From an uncultured Oscillospiraceae bacterium (GTDB lineage: Bacteria > Bacillota > Clostridia > Oscillospirales > Oscillospiraceae), in NCBI GenBank assembly GCA_944385035.1, contig CALWVV010000009.1, forward strand, positions 37,367 to 101,366: DNA of 64,000 nt. The letters are read 5' to 3'. Shown piece after piece: positions 17,130-25,018 of the stretch. Made by a program: the position numbers and the translations under genes. The notes under the pieces are model-generated. The model was given only the letters and a program-made list of their open reading frames with translations. It was not told the DNA's origin and searched no databases. Each line of letters opens with the position of its first letter. Position 1 is the first letter of the stretch.

Positions 17130-17813
17130 TTACTTTTTTCCTTTTTTCTCCCGGTTGGCTGCCGCCCAGCCCTCCTTCACCTGCTGGCGGCTGCGGCCGA
17201 TGACCATGGCGTCCACCGGGATATCCTCGGTCACGGTGGTGGCGGCGGCGATAAAGGCCCCGTCGCCGATCTTCACCGGGGGAACGAAATTGGTGTTGCA
17301 GCCCACAAAGACGTTGCTGCCGATGGTGGTGCGGTGCTTGTGGAAGCCGTCGTAGTTGCAGGTGACGGTACCGCAGCCGAAGTTGCAGTTGTCGCCCACG
17401 TCGCTGTCGCCCACATAGGTGAGATGGGCCATCTTGGTTCCCTTGCCCAGGTTGCAGTTTTTCAGCTGGACAAAGGCGCCGATTTTGGAGCCCTCCCCCA
17501 CCACACAGTGGGGCCGGATGTGGGTGTAGGGGCCAATCTGGCAGCCCGGCTCGATCTGGCTCTCCTCGCACTGGGAGGCGTTGATGGTGCAGTTATCCCC
17601 CACCTGGCAGTCGGTGAGCATCACGTTGGGGCCCAGCTGGCAGTTGGCGCCCACGGTGGTCTTGCCCCGGAGAATGGTGCCGGGCAGCAGCAGGGTGCCG
17701 GGGCCGACGGTGACCTCCTCTTCCACATAGACGCTGGAAGGGTCCATCATCACAACGCCGGACTGAAGCAGCTGTTCCCGCTTTGCCTGAAAAGCGGCTT
17801 GGTAGTCTTTCAT
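17130..17813 (-). CDS. Stand-alone GlmU C-terminal acetyltransferase domain
   Basis: This 227-residue left-handed beta-helix protein corresponds to the second half of GlmU, which acetylates glucosamine-1-phosphate. Residues 1-25 match the linker that joins the two GlmU domains, so the whole pyrophosphorylase domain (about 230 residues) is absent, not just out of frame. Active-site equivalents are present: R100, K117, the catalytic H130 (KMAHLTYVGD), and N153-Y154 of TCNYDG. The C-terminal GRSRQQVKEGWA tail is also GlmU-like. The gene lies directly before prs, the normal glmU place, so it is probably the cell's true acetyltransferase, with uridylyltransfer done by another protein. GGAGG-type ribosome site and extended -10 promoter upstream. 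Confidence 0.85.
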   Translation of the reverse strand: MKDYQAAFQAKREQLLQSGVVMMDPSSVYVEEEVTVGPGTLLLPGTILRGKTTVGANCQLGPNVMLTDCQVGDNCTINASQCEESQIEPGCQIGPYTHIRPHCVVGEGSKIGAFVQLKNCNLGKGTKMAHLTYVGDSDVGDNCNFGCGTVTCNYDGFHKHRTTIGSNVFVGCNTNFVPPVKIGDGAFIAAATTVTEDIPVDAMVIGRSRQQVKEGWAAANREKKGKK

Positions 17814-17865
17814 GGTTCCTCCTGATCAAAACGCCCCGAAAAAGGGCAAAAAATTAACTGTGTTC

Positions 17866-17871
17866 ATTATA
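17866..17871 (-). promoter_or_regulatory. Extended -10 promoter of glmU(C)-prs
   Basis: TGCTATAAT on the minus strand gives TATAAT with the upstream TG of an extended -10 element; no good -35 is seen. Confidence 0.5.
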
Positions 17872-17967
17872 GCATATTATTTTGTCTTTTTCCATGACAA
17901 TCCAAAATTTTTCAAAATGTCAAGAAACCAAATATAACCAGTGAAAATCTGTGAAATATTGCAAAAA

Positions 17968-17994
17968 CCGCCCCTCCCTGTGTGGGAGAGGCGG
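17968..17994 (-). terminator. Terminator of the pro/HD operon
   Basis: CCGCCCCTCCC pairs with GGGAGAGGCGG (one bulge) around a TGTG loop. TTTTT follows on the minus strand. Confidence 0.65.
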
Positions 17995-18008
17995 CCATTT
18001 GTTTGTGT

Positions 18009-18509
18009 TTAGCAGACAGATGTCAGCGGACGTACCCCCAGGCGCTCCCGCAGGCGGGAGGGGCGGCAGATCCGGGACAACTCCAGTCCGGCGCAGACCG
18101 TGTCCACCAGGTCCACCAGCCAGGCCTCCAGAGACCGGGGCAGGGCACCTCCCAGCGGCCACATGTGAGAGAGAATGATATTCTCCTCCTTGCGGGTGAG
18201 TTTGGTGACCCGAGCGGCGTTTCGGGCGGCAAAGCGGGGGTGGTCGAAGCACTGGTTGCCCGGATGGGCGGATTTATCTTTGGAATCGTACAGGTACAGG
18301 TCATGGAGCAATCCTCCCCGTGCGGCGGCATGGGCATCCAGACGGAGAAAGCGGGCCACACGGTAGGAATTGTAGGCCACAAACAGGGAGTGATCCAGGG
18401 TGGTGACGGGACCGTGGTGTTTCCATCGGCCCATCATCCGCACTAGGTCGGAATCCAACAGTTCGCGGGTCAGTTCCAAGAATTCATGCTCACGGATTTT
18501 CAGGCTCAT
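18009..18509 (-). CDS. HD-domain phosphohydrolase
   Basis: A 166-residue HD-fold protein, start set at MSLKIREHEF by AAGGA upstream (a longer open frame is not supported). The metal set is H40 (TTLDHSLFVA), H69-D70 (GLLHDLYLYD), a later His in HPGNQCFDHPR and an Asp in LVDLVDTVCAG. Proteins of this size and pattern are uncharacterised phosphohydrolases in Firmicutes; substrate unknown. It is the last gene behind proC-proB-proA on the same strand, about 90 bases after proA, and ahead of a terminator. Confidence 0.8.
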   Translation of the reverse strand: MSLKIREHEFLELTRELLDSDLVRMMGRWKHHGPVTTLDHSLFVAYNSYRVARFLRLDAHAAARGGLLHDLYLYDSKDKSAHPGNQCFDHPRFAARNAARVTKLTRKEENIILSHMWPLGGALPRSLEAWLVDLVDTVCAGLELSRICRPSRLRERLGVRPLTSVC

Positions 18510-18600
18510 TGGAATCAGTCCTTTCCGGGCGCAAGCCCATTGTTCTATCTTCATCTTACACCAAAGTGGTTCAAATGTCATTTCATAAATTTTTACAAAT

Positions 18601-19857
18601 TCACCGTGTCTGTCCCGTCCCCTTGATGAGGAACTGATAGGTGCACAGCTCCTGCAGTCCCAGGGGTCCGCGGGCGTGGAGCTTCTGGGTGGAGATGCCC
18701 ATCTCACAGCCCAGGCCAAACTCGCCCCCATCGGTAAAGCGGGTGGAGGCGTTCCAGTAGACGGCGGCGGAGTCCACCTGCCGGAGGAAGGCCTTTGCAC
18801 GGGCCTCGTCCCCGGTCACAATGGCCTCGCTGTGGCCGGTGGAGTGCTCGGCAATGTGGGAAACCGCCTGCTCCACCCCGTCCACCACCTTGACGGCCAG
18901 GATGTAGTCCAGAAATTCGGTGTCAAAGTCCTGGGCTCCGGCCGGAGTTCCGGGAATGATGGCGGCCGCCGTTTCGTCCAGCCGCAGCTCCACGGGGGGC
19001 AGGCCCTGGGCGCAGCGGTCATCCACCAGGCGCTTATGAAGCCGGGGCAGGAACTCCCCGGCAATGGAGCGCTCCACCAGGCACACCTCGGCGGCGTTGC
19101 ACACGCTGGGCCGGGAGCACTTGGCGTTTTCCACAATGGCCAGGGCCATGTCCAGGTCGGCATAGCGGTCCACATAGATGTGGCAGATGCCCGTGCCCGT
19201 CTCCAGCACCGGGACGGCGGCGTTGTCCACACAGGCCCGGATGAGACCCGCGCCCCCACGGGGGATGAGCAGGTCAATGAGGCCCCGTGCGGCCATCAGC
19301 TCGTTGGCGGAGGCGCGGGAGGTGTCCTCCACCAGCTGGAGGGCAGCGGCGGGCAGGCCGGCCTGAGTAAGGCCCTCCTTCAGGGCGTCTACAATGGCGG
19401 CGGCGGAGCGGTGGGCCTCCTTGCCGCTGCGCAGCACACAGGCGCTTCCTGCCTTCAGGGCCAGGGCGGCGGCGTCGGAGGTGACGTTGGGCCGGGACTC
19501 GTAGATGATGGCAATGACCCCCATGGGGACAGCGGTCTTTTCAATGACCAGGCCGTTGGGCCGCTGTACCCGGCTTCGTACCTCCCCCACCGGGTCGGGC
19601 AGGGCGGCCACCTCCCGAATGCCCTGGGCCATACCGGCGATGCGCTGGGGGCTGAGGGCCAGGCGATCCAGCATGACAGCAGAGATGGTCCCACGGGCCG
19701 CCTCCAGGTCCAGGGCATTGGCGGCTAAAATGGCGCTCTCATGGGCTACGAGGGCATCCGCCATGGCCAGCAGGGCCTGGTTTTTGGCCGCGGTGTCGGC
19801 CAGAGCCATGGCCCCCTTGGCTCCCTTTGCCTGCAAAAGAAGTTCCTGTGTGGTCAT
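18601..19857 (-). CDS. proA: Glutamate-5-semialdehyde dehydrogenase
   Basis: The 418-residue second enzyme of proline synthesis. It reduces gamma-glutamyl phosphate with NADPH. C253 in the RPSVCNAAE motif is the catalytic Cys, and the N-terminal [10 protein letters not shown]-type region and [12 protein letters not shown] are family-typical. The start at 19857 follows GGAGGG and comes one base after the proB stop codon, so the two are translationally linked, matching the need to channel the labile phosphate. Confidence 0.96.
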   Translation of the reverse strand: MTTQELLLQAKGAKGAMALADTAAKNQALLAMADALVAHESAILAANALDLEAARGTISAVMLDRLALSPQRIAGMAQGIREVAALPDPVGEVRSRVQRPNGLVIEKTAVPMGVIAIIYESRPNVTSDAAALALKAGSACVLRSGKEAHRSAAAIVDALKEGLTQAGLPAAALQLVEDTSRASANELMAARGLIDLLIPRGGAGLIRACVDNAAVPVLETGTGICHIYVDRYADLDMALAIVENAKCSRPSVCNAAEVCLVERSIAGEFLPRLHKRLVDDRCAQGLPPVELRLDETAAAIIPGTPAGAQDFDTEFLDYILAVKVVDGVEQAVSHIAEHSTGHSEAIVTGDEARAKAFLRQVDSAAVYWNASTRFTDGGEFGLGCEMGISTQKLHARGPLGLQELCTYQFLIKGTGQTR

Positions 19858-19858
19858 G

Positions 19859-20638
19859 TCAGATTCCCTCCTTGTTCCTGGACAAAAACCGGGTGCCCAC
19901 GGCCTTGCCCTCGGCAATGTCATAAAGGCGATCGGGATGTTCTCCGTTGGTGATCACCATGTCGCACCCGGCGGCGGTGACCATCTTGGCGGCCCGGAGC
20001 TTGGTGGCCATGCCGCCGGTGCCCAGGCTGGAGCCCACGCCCCCGGCCAGGGCCTCCACTTCGGGGGTGACCTCCTCCACCACGGGGATGAGCCGGGCGG
20101 TGGGGTCCTTCCGGGGGTCGGCGGTGTAGAGCCCCTCAATGTCGGAGAGGAGCACCAGCAGATCGGCCTTCACGGAGCAGGCCACAATGGCCCCCAGGGT
20201 GTCGTTGTCCCCCACCTTGATCTCCTCGGTGGCGATGGTGTCGTTTTCGTTGATGACGGGCAGCGCGCCCAGCTCCAGCAGCCGGGCCATGGTGTTTTCA
20301 AAGTTCTGCCGCCGGTCGGGGTGGTCCACGTCCTCACTGGTGAGGAGGATCTGGGCCACGGTGTGGTTATACTGGGCAAAAAGCTTATCATAGGTGTACA
20401 TGAGCTCGCACTGGCCCACGGCGGCGGCGGCCTGCTTGGTGGGCATGTCGGCGGGCCGGCCGGGGAGGTTCAGCTTGCCCACCCCCATGCCGATGGCCCC
20501 GGAAGAGACCAGGATCATCTCATGGCCCGCATTTTTCAGATCGGAGAGCACCTTGACCAGCTCCTCCACATGGCGGATGTTCAGCCGCCCGGTGGCGTGG
20601 GCCAGGGTGGAGGTGCCCACCTTCACCACAATTCTCAT
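19859..20638 (-). CDS. proB: Glutamate 5-kinase, short form without PUA domain
   Basis: A 259-residue amino-acid kinase that phosphorylates glutamate for proline synthesis. [17 protein letters not shown], the NENDT segment, the [11 protein letters not shown] nucleotide region and GTGGMATKL are all present. The C-terminal PUA domain found in about 370-residue enzymes is missing, as in several Firmicutes, which usually affects feedback control by proline. It is followed at once by proA. Confidence 0.95.
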   Translation of the reverse strand: MRIVVKVGTSTLAHATGRLNIRHVEELVKVLSDLKNAGHEMILVSSGAIGMGVGKLNLPGRPADMPTKQAAAAVGQCELMYTYDKLFAQYNHTVAQILLTSEDVDHPDRRQNFENTMARLLELGALPVINENDTIATEEIKVGDNDTLGAIVACSVKADLLVLLSDIEGLYTADPRKDPTARLIPVVEEVTPEVEALAGGVGSSLGTGGMATKLRAAKMVTAAGCDMVITNGEHPDRLYDIAEGKAVGTRFLSRNKEGI

Positions 20639-20680
20639 AAACGAAACCCCCTGTGTGTTTGATCGAAGATAAGGAGATTT

Positions 20681-21490
20681 TTACTTGGCCAGGGCCAGGG
20701 TTTTCTCATAGGCGGCAATGACCGCGTCCATGGCGGCCGCCCGGAAGCCCCGCTGCTCCAGGATACGCACCCCCTGGATGGTGGTGCCGCCGGGAGAGCA
20801 CACCGCGTCTTTCAGCGCGCCGGGGTGCTTGCCGCTCTCCAGCACCATCTGGGCCGCCCCCGCCGCCATCTGGGCGGCGTAGCGCAGGGCCTTGTCCCTT
20901 GGCAGGCCGCAGGCCACTCCGCCGTCGGCCAGAGCTTCTAAAAAGAGGTAGGCAAAGGCCGGACCGCAGCCGGACACAGCGCTGGAGGCGTCAATGAGGG
21001 ACTCCGGCACCGGGTCGATGAGCCCCGCCGGGGCCATAAGGGCGGCAAAGGCGTCCAGCTCCTCCTGGGCGACGTCCAGGCCGCAGTACTGGACCACCCC
21101 CACGCCCAGAGCGCTGGGAGTGTTGGGCATCATGCGGATGACGGGATAGTTTCCCCCGGCCAGGGCCCGGATCTTTTCACAGGTAAGGCTGGCGGCCATG
21201 GTCACCAGGATGAAACGGTCCCGGCGCTGCTCCAGGATGGGGGCGATGCCTTCCAGCATCCCGGCCATCATCTGGGGCTTGACCCCCAGGAAGATGAGCT
21301 GGCACTCCTGGGCCACGGCGGCATTGTCCGCCGCCTCCCCTCCCCCAGGCAGCTCCTGGGCCAGAGCCTGGGCTTTGGCCGGGGTGCGGTTAGAGAGCAG
21401 AATACGCCCGGCCAGGCCGCTTTTGGCGGCGGCGGTGGCAATGGCGCTGCCCATGTTCCCGGTACCGATGAAACCAATGCAGTTGTACAT
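20681..21490 (-). CDS. proC: Pyrroline-5-carboxylate reductase
   Basis: The 269-residue last enzyme of proline synthesis. The NAD(P) motif GTGNMG is at 9-14, and the C-terminal SAVSGCGPAFAYLF, the GTT-type SPGGTTIQGV and the dimer helices are conserved. The start at 21490 follows TAGGAGGA. It is the first gene of proC-proB-proA, so the whole pathway from glutamate is in one operon. Confidence 0.96.
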   Translation of the reverse strand: MYNCIGFIGTGNMGSAIATAAAKSGLAGRILLSNRTPAKAQALAQELPGGGEAADNAAVAQECQLIFLGVKPQMMAGMLEGIAPILEQRRDRFILVTMAASLTCEKIRALAGGNYPVIRMMPNTPSALGVGVVQYCGLDVAQEELDAFAALMAPAGLIDPVPESLIDASSAVSGCGPAFAYLFLEALADGGVACGLPRDKALRYAAQMAAGAAQMVLESGKHPGALKDAVCSPGGTTIQGVRILEQRGFRAAAMDAVIAAYEKTLALAK

Positions 21491-21552
21491 GGCAAATCCT
21501 CCTACTGCCGCTTCCCCGCAGGTGGGCGGCAAAACATTTTGAGATTAGGGCT

Positions 21553-21558
21553 ATTGTA
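21553..21558 (-). promoter_or_regulatory. Probable -10 element of the pro operon
   Basis: TACAAT on the minus strand, about 60 bases before proC; the -35 region is weak. It is back to back with the ytrA promoter. Confidence 0.4.
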
Positions 21559-21615
21559 TCACAGGATTGGGGAGAAGGGGAAGTGAAAGATGTGGGAAGA
21601 AAAAGATAAGAAAAC

Positions 21616-21632
21616 CTTAAGAAAACCTTAAT
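21616..21632 (+). promoter_or_regulatory. Direct-repeat activator-type box upstream of ytrA
   Basis: CTTAAG-AAAAC-CTTAAT lies within two exact tandem copies of AAGAAAACCTT (21608-21618 and 21619-21629). The box ends 22 bases before the -10 element, the usual place for an OmpR-family activator on a promoter lacking a -35. Confidence 0.45.
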
Positions 21633-21654
21633 GGCATTTGCCGCCGGGATGAAA

Positions 21655-21660
21655 TATACT
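21655..21660 (+). promoter_or_regulatory. -10 element of the ytrA-ABC operon
   Basis: TATACT, with no good -35 at 16-18 bases. The direct-repeat box occupies the region just upstream. Confidence 0.55.
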
Positions 21661-21663
21661 ATG

Positions 21664-21684
21664 TGTACTAATACAGCTAGTACA
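21664..21684 (+). promoter_or_regulatory. Operator palindrome of the YtrA-type regulator
   Basis: TGTACTA and TAGTACA, perfect inverted arms with a seven-base centre, overlapping the predicted transcription start. The form and place fit autorepression by the GntR/YtrA protein encoded next. Confidence 0.65.
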
Positions 21685-21747
21685 GTTCGCTCCACCTTTG
21701 TGGGCGGAGCGCGTAAAACCGGGAAATCCCGGAGAGAGGAGGAAACC

Positions 21748-22119
21748 ATGCTCCATTTGGATTATCGGGATGCCCGACCCATTTACGAGCAGGTGAAAGA
21801 CGGGCTGCGCCGTCTGATGGTCACCGGCGTCATCCGGGAGGGGGAAAAGCTTCCCTCCGTGCGGACCATGGCCGGGACGCTGGCCATCAACCCCAACACC
21901 ATCCAGCGGGCCTATGAGGCCCTGGAGGCGGAGGGATATGTCTATTCCGTGCCGGGGAAGGGCTCCTTTGCCGCCCCCAATACGGGAGTGGATGAAGGAC
22001 GGCGCACCGAGCTATACCGGGTCTTTGACCAGGCGGCGGCGGAGCTGCTGTTTTTGGGGGTCAAGGGCCAGGAGCTGCGCGGCAGGATCGGCCGTTTGGA
22101 GGGAGGAAAAAACGGATGA
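21748..22119 (+). CDS. GntR-family (YtrA type) transcriptional regulator
   Basis: A 123-residue protein with an N-terminal winged helix (about 8-75: IYEQVKDGLRRLMVTG, then LPSVRTMAGTLAINPNTIQRAYEALE) and a short C-terminal helical dimer tail, which defines the YtrA subfamily. GGAGGAAACC precedes the ATG. It heads an operon with an ABC exporter. Members of this group usually repress their own operon and respond to wall-active antibiotics or envelope stress. The last codons overlap the next gene (ATGA). Confidence 0.9.
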   Translation: MLHLDYRDARPIYEQVKDGLRRLMVTGVIREGEKLPSVRTMAGTLAINPNTIQRAYEALEAEGYVYSVPGKGSFAAPNTGVDEGRRTELYRVFDQAAAELLFLGVKGQELRGRIGRLEGGKNG

Positions 22120-23018
22120 TACAGGTCAACAATGTGGTCAAGACCTTTGATGGGTTCCGGGCCCTGGACGGGCTCAGCATGCATGCGGAGAAGGGTTCCA
22201 TCTACGGTCTGGTGGGCCCCAACGGAGCGGGAAAATCCACCATTCTCCGTCACATTATGGGCATCTACCGCCCGGATTCCGGGTCGGTGCTGGTGGATGG
22301 GCAGCCGGTGTATGAAAACCCGGCGGTGAAGGCAAAGATCGCCGCCATTCCCGACGAGCTCTACTACTTTACTTCCGCCACCACACGGGATATGATGCAT
22401 TTTTACCGGGGGCTCTATCCCCAGTTTGACAACAAGCGCTACGAGGCCCTGAAGGAGGCCTTCCCCGAGGTGGATGAAAAGCAGCCCATCCGCCGCCTCA
22501 GCAAAGGCATGCAGAAGCAGAGCGCCTTTTGGCTCACCCTGTGCTGCAATCCTGAGGTGCTGGTGCTGGATGAGCCGGTGGACGGCCTGGACCCGGTGAT
22601 GCGCCGCCAGGTGTGGTCCCTGCTTATGGGCGACGTGTCCCAGCGGGGGACCACGGTGCTGGTGTCCTCCCACAACCTGCGGGAGCTGGAGGATGTGTGT
22701 GACCATGTGGGGGTGCTGTCCCACGGAAAGGTGCTGCTGGAGCGCTCCCTTACCGACCTTCAGGACAATGTGGTCAAGCTGCAGATCGCCTTTGCCGACG
22801 GCCAGCTGCCCCAGCTGCCGGAGGATCTGAACCTGCTCCACACCACTCAGGTGGGGAGGGTCTATACCCTCATCGTCCGGGGCAATCCTGCGGACATCCG
22901 CAAGCGTATGGCGCAATATAACCCCATTCTCATGGAGGCGCTGCCCCTGAGTCTGGAGGAGATCTTTATTTATGAAATGGGAGGTGAGGACTATGGCGTT
23001 CGGGACATCGTGCTTTAA
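22116..23018 (+). CDS. ABC transporter ATP-binding protein
   Basis: A 300-residue ATPase. Walker A GPNGAGKST is at 34-42, the signature LSKGM at 128-132 and Walker B with VLDEPVDGLD at about 147-159. It resembles the YtrB/BcrA-type exporters with a C-terminal extension of about 80 residues. It should pair with the membrane protein that follows. The start overlaps the regulator's stop codon, so translation is coupled. Confidence 0.93.
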   Translation: MIQVNNVVKTFDGFRALDGLSMHAEKGSIYGLVGPNGAGKSTILRHIMGIYRPDSGSVLVDGQPVYENPAVKAKIAAIPDELYYFTSATTRDMMHFYRGLYPQFDNKRYEALKEAFPEVDEKQPIRRLSKGMQKQSAFWLTLCCNPEVLVLDEPVDGLDPVMRRQVWSLLMGDVSQRGTTVLVSSHNLRELEDVCDHVGVLSHGKVLLERSLTDLQDNVVKLQIAFADGQLPQLPEDLNLLHTTQVGRVYTLIVRGNPADIRKRMAQYNPILMEALPLSLEEIFIYEMGGEDYGVRDIVL

Positions 23019-24894
23019 TGGAACCCTGTACCGCAAGTCCCTGGCCCGGTTCTGGCCCCTGTGGGGGCTGTGGGGCCTCATTTGGATGTTCCTGATTCCC
23101 CTGCGTATGCTCAACAACTATTTTGAGATTCTGCGCTGGAGTGGAAGCATGGGAGAGGCCCGGCAGAGCATCTATCAGGATGCCCAGCGGCTGGGTGAGC
23201 TGCTGACTCCGGGGGTGTGGCTGGCCTGCGCCTTCGGGGTGCTGGCGGCCATGGCGGTGTTCGGGTATCTCTACTCCACCCGCTCTGCCTGCATGATGCA
23301 CGCCCTGCCCCTGCGGCGGGAGAGCCTTTTTATCACCCAGTATCTGGCGGGCCTGTCCTTCCTGCTGCTGCCCCTGGCGGCAGTGGGAGTCATTACTCTG
23401 GCGGCAGAGCTGATCCTGATCCCCTCGGGACAGTGGGCGCTCACCGTCCCCAGCCTGGGGGTGGTGCTGCTGATCCAGGCGGGGGTGTGCATCTTCTTCT
23501 TCTCCTTTGCCAGCTTCTGCGCCATGTTTACCGGGCACATCCTGGCCCTGCCCGCCTTTTACCTGATTTTCAACGGATTGGTCTATGTGGTTTACTATCT
23601 GGTGACCATGCTCCTGCGGCAGTTCTTTTACGGATATAACGCCAGCTACTACAACTTCTGGGTGACCTGCTGCACTCCGGTCTATGCCCTGAGCGAGGCC
23701 TGCCGGTGGGAATTGACCAGCTTTTCTGATCGTACGATGACGGTAGAAGATTGGCACCTGGCCTCCCCCACCATGGTGGCGGTCTATGCCGGGGTGGGCG
23801 TGCTGTTCGCCCTGGCGGCTCTCAGCGTCTACCGCCGCCGCCATGTGGAGAGTGCGGGCGATGTGGTGTCGGTGAAGGTGGTGCGGCCCATCTTCAAGTA
23901 TGGTGTGGCCCTGTGCTCCGGCCTTTGCCTGGGCGTATTTACGGCAAGCTTTTTCAACTGGCGCAACGATCCCCCCACGGGGCTGATTGTCTGCGTGCTC
24001 CTTTGGACGGCGGTGGGCTACTTTGCCGCCGAAATGCTGCTGAAAAAGTCCTTCCGGGTGTGGAAGGCCTGGAAGGGCGGCGTGGCCGCCGTGGCGGTGA
24101 TGGGCCTTTTGTGCGCGGTGTGCGTTTTCGACCTGTTTGGGGTGGAGAAGCGGGTGCCCAGTGTGGACAGTGTGGAAAAGGTCTACTTCTACGGAGACAT
24201 CGGTTACCCCTATGATGACGGACGGCTGCATTTTGACAACACCAGCGACCCCAGGCTGATTGAAATGGTCACCCAGCTCCATCAGAAGGCTGTGGAGGAG
24301 AAAGGCCGGGCCCAGCAGGTGGGTGGGGACGACTATATCTATTTCAATATCGACTACACCCTGAAAAACGGTTCCACCATCAGCCGAAATTATACCAGCA
24401 TTCCGGTCTACAAAGACGAGCTCCAGGATCCGGATACCCTCACCGGCTGGGCCCAGGGGATGCTGGAGGACCGGGAACTCATCGAGCAGATGTATAACTT
24501 TGACTACTATGAGCAGGGCCAGCTTACCCAGACCTATCTTGTGGATGTCTGGCAGGAGAAGGAGGAGTACTTTGGGACCCTCTTCCTGGAGGACCAGTCC
24601 CTTGCCGATCTGCGCAAGCTGTGGGAGGCGGTGCGTCTGGACTTTGAGGAAGGGAACATCGGCGTACACACCCTCTTCACCGACCCCGGCCAGGGCGACA
24701 TGAACCCGAAGCTGGAGTTTACCTGGGTTTTTGAGACGGATAGCAGAAGCCCCACCTCAGACCGGGAGGGCTCCAAGTCTATCCTCTATGAGGACTGCAC
24801 CATTGCCGTCACGCCCCAGGCAAAGCACACCCTGGCCTGCCTGGAGGAGATGGGATTGCCCAACGGGGGCTATCGGCTCTTCCACGACAATTAA
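22993..24894 (+). CDS. ABC-2 type permease with large extracytoplasmic C-terminal domain
   Basis: A 633-residue membrane protein. The start MAFGTSCFNG follows GGAGGTGAGG and lies inside the end of the ATPase gene (26-base overlap). Hydrophobic segments fall at about 20-45, 75-95, 115-150, 160-180, 190-215, 255-275, 300-320, 330-350 and 365-385. From about 390 to the end there is a soluble domain with no membrane segment, likely outside the cell. The permease-plus-soluble-domain layout fits exporters that remove or sense peptides and antibiotics. A clean terminator follows. Confidence 0.8.
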   Translation: MAFGTSCFNGTLYRKSLARFWPLWGLWGLIWMFLIPLRMLNNYFEILRWSGSMGEARQSIYQDAQRLGELLTPGVWLACAFGVLAAMAVFGYLYSTRSACMMHALPLRRESLFITQYLAGLSFLLLPLAAVGVITLAAELILIPSGQWALTVPSLGVVLLIQAGVCIFFFSFASFCAMFTGHILALPAFYLIFNGLVYVVYYLVTMLLRQFFYGYNASYYNFWVTCCTPVYALSEACRWELTSFSDRTMTVEDWHLASPTMVAVYAGVGVLFALAALSVYRRRHVESAGDVVSVKVVRPIFKYGVALCSGLCLGVFTASFFNWRNDPPTGLIVCVLLWTAVGYFAAEMLLKKSFRVWKAWKGGVAAVAVMGLLCAVCVFDLFGVEKRVPSVDSVEKVYFYGDIGYPYDDGRLHFDNTSDPRLIEMVTQLHQKAVEEKGRAQQVGGDDYIYFNIDYTLKNGSTISRNYTSIPVYKDELQDPDTLTGWAQGMLEDRELIEQMYNFDYYEQGQLTQTYLVDVWQEKEEYFGTLFLEDQSLADLRKLWEAVRLDFEEGNIGVHTLFTDPGQGDMNPKLEFTWVFETDSRSPTSDREGSKSILYEDCTIAVTPQAKHTLACLEEMGLPNGGYRLFHDN

Positions 24895-24897
24895 GGC

Positions 24898-24931
24898 AAA
24901 AAAACGGATGGCAAACGCCATCCGTTTTTTT
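24898..24931 (+). terminator. Terminator of the ytrA-ABC operon
   Basis: ACGGATGGC pairs with GCCATCCGT around an AAAC loop, flanked by seven A and seven T, immediately after the permease stop codon. Confidence 0.9.
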
Positions 24932-25018
24932 AAGCCTATTGAAAAGTCCTGCTGCAAGGAGTTCTGACGCCCGCAGGCGGCAGAATAAAATTTCATTTTG
25001 CCGCTGTTTCCATGGGAT

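Noticed and set aside
18009-18800. A 263-codon start for the HD protein
   Set aside because: The N-terminal 97 codons are a frame-shifted reading of proA with no homology. AAGGA and the family N-terminus point to 18509.
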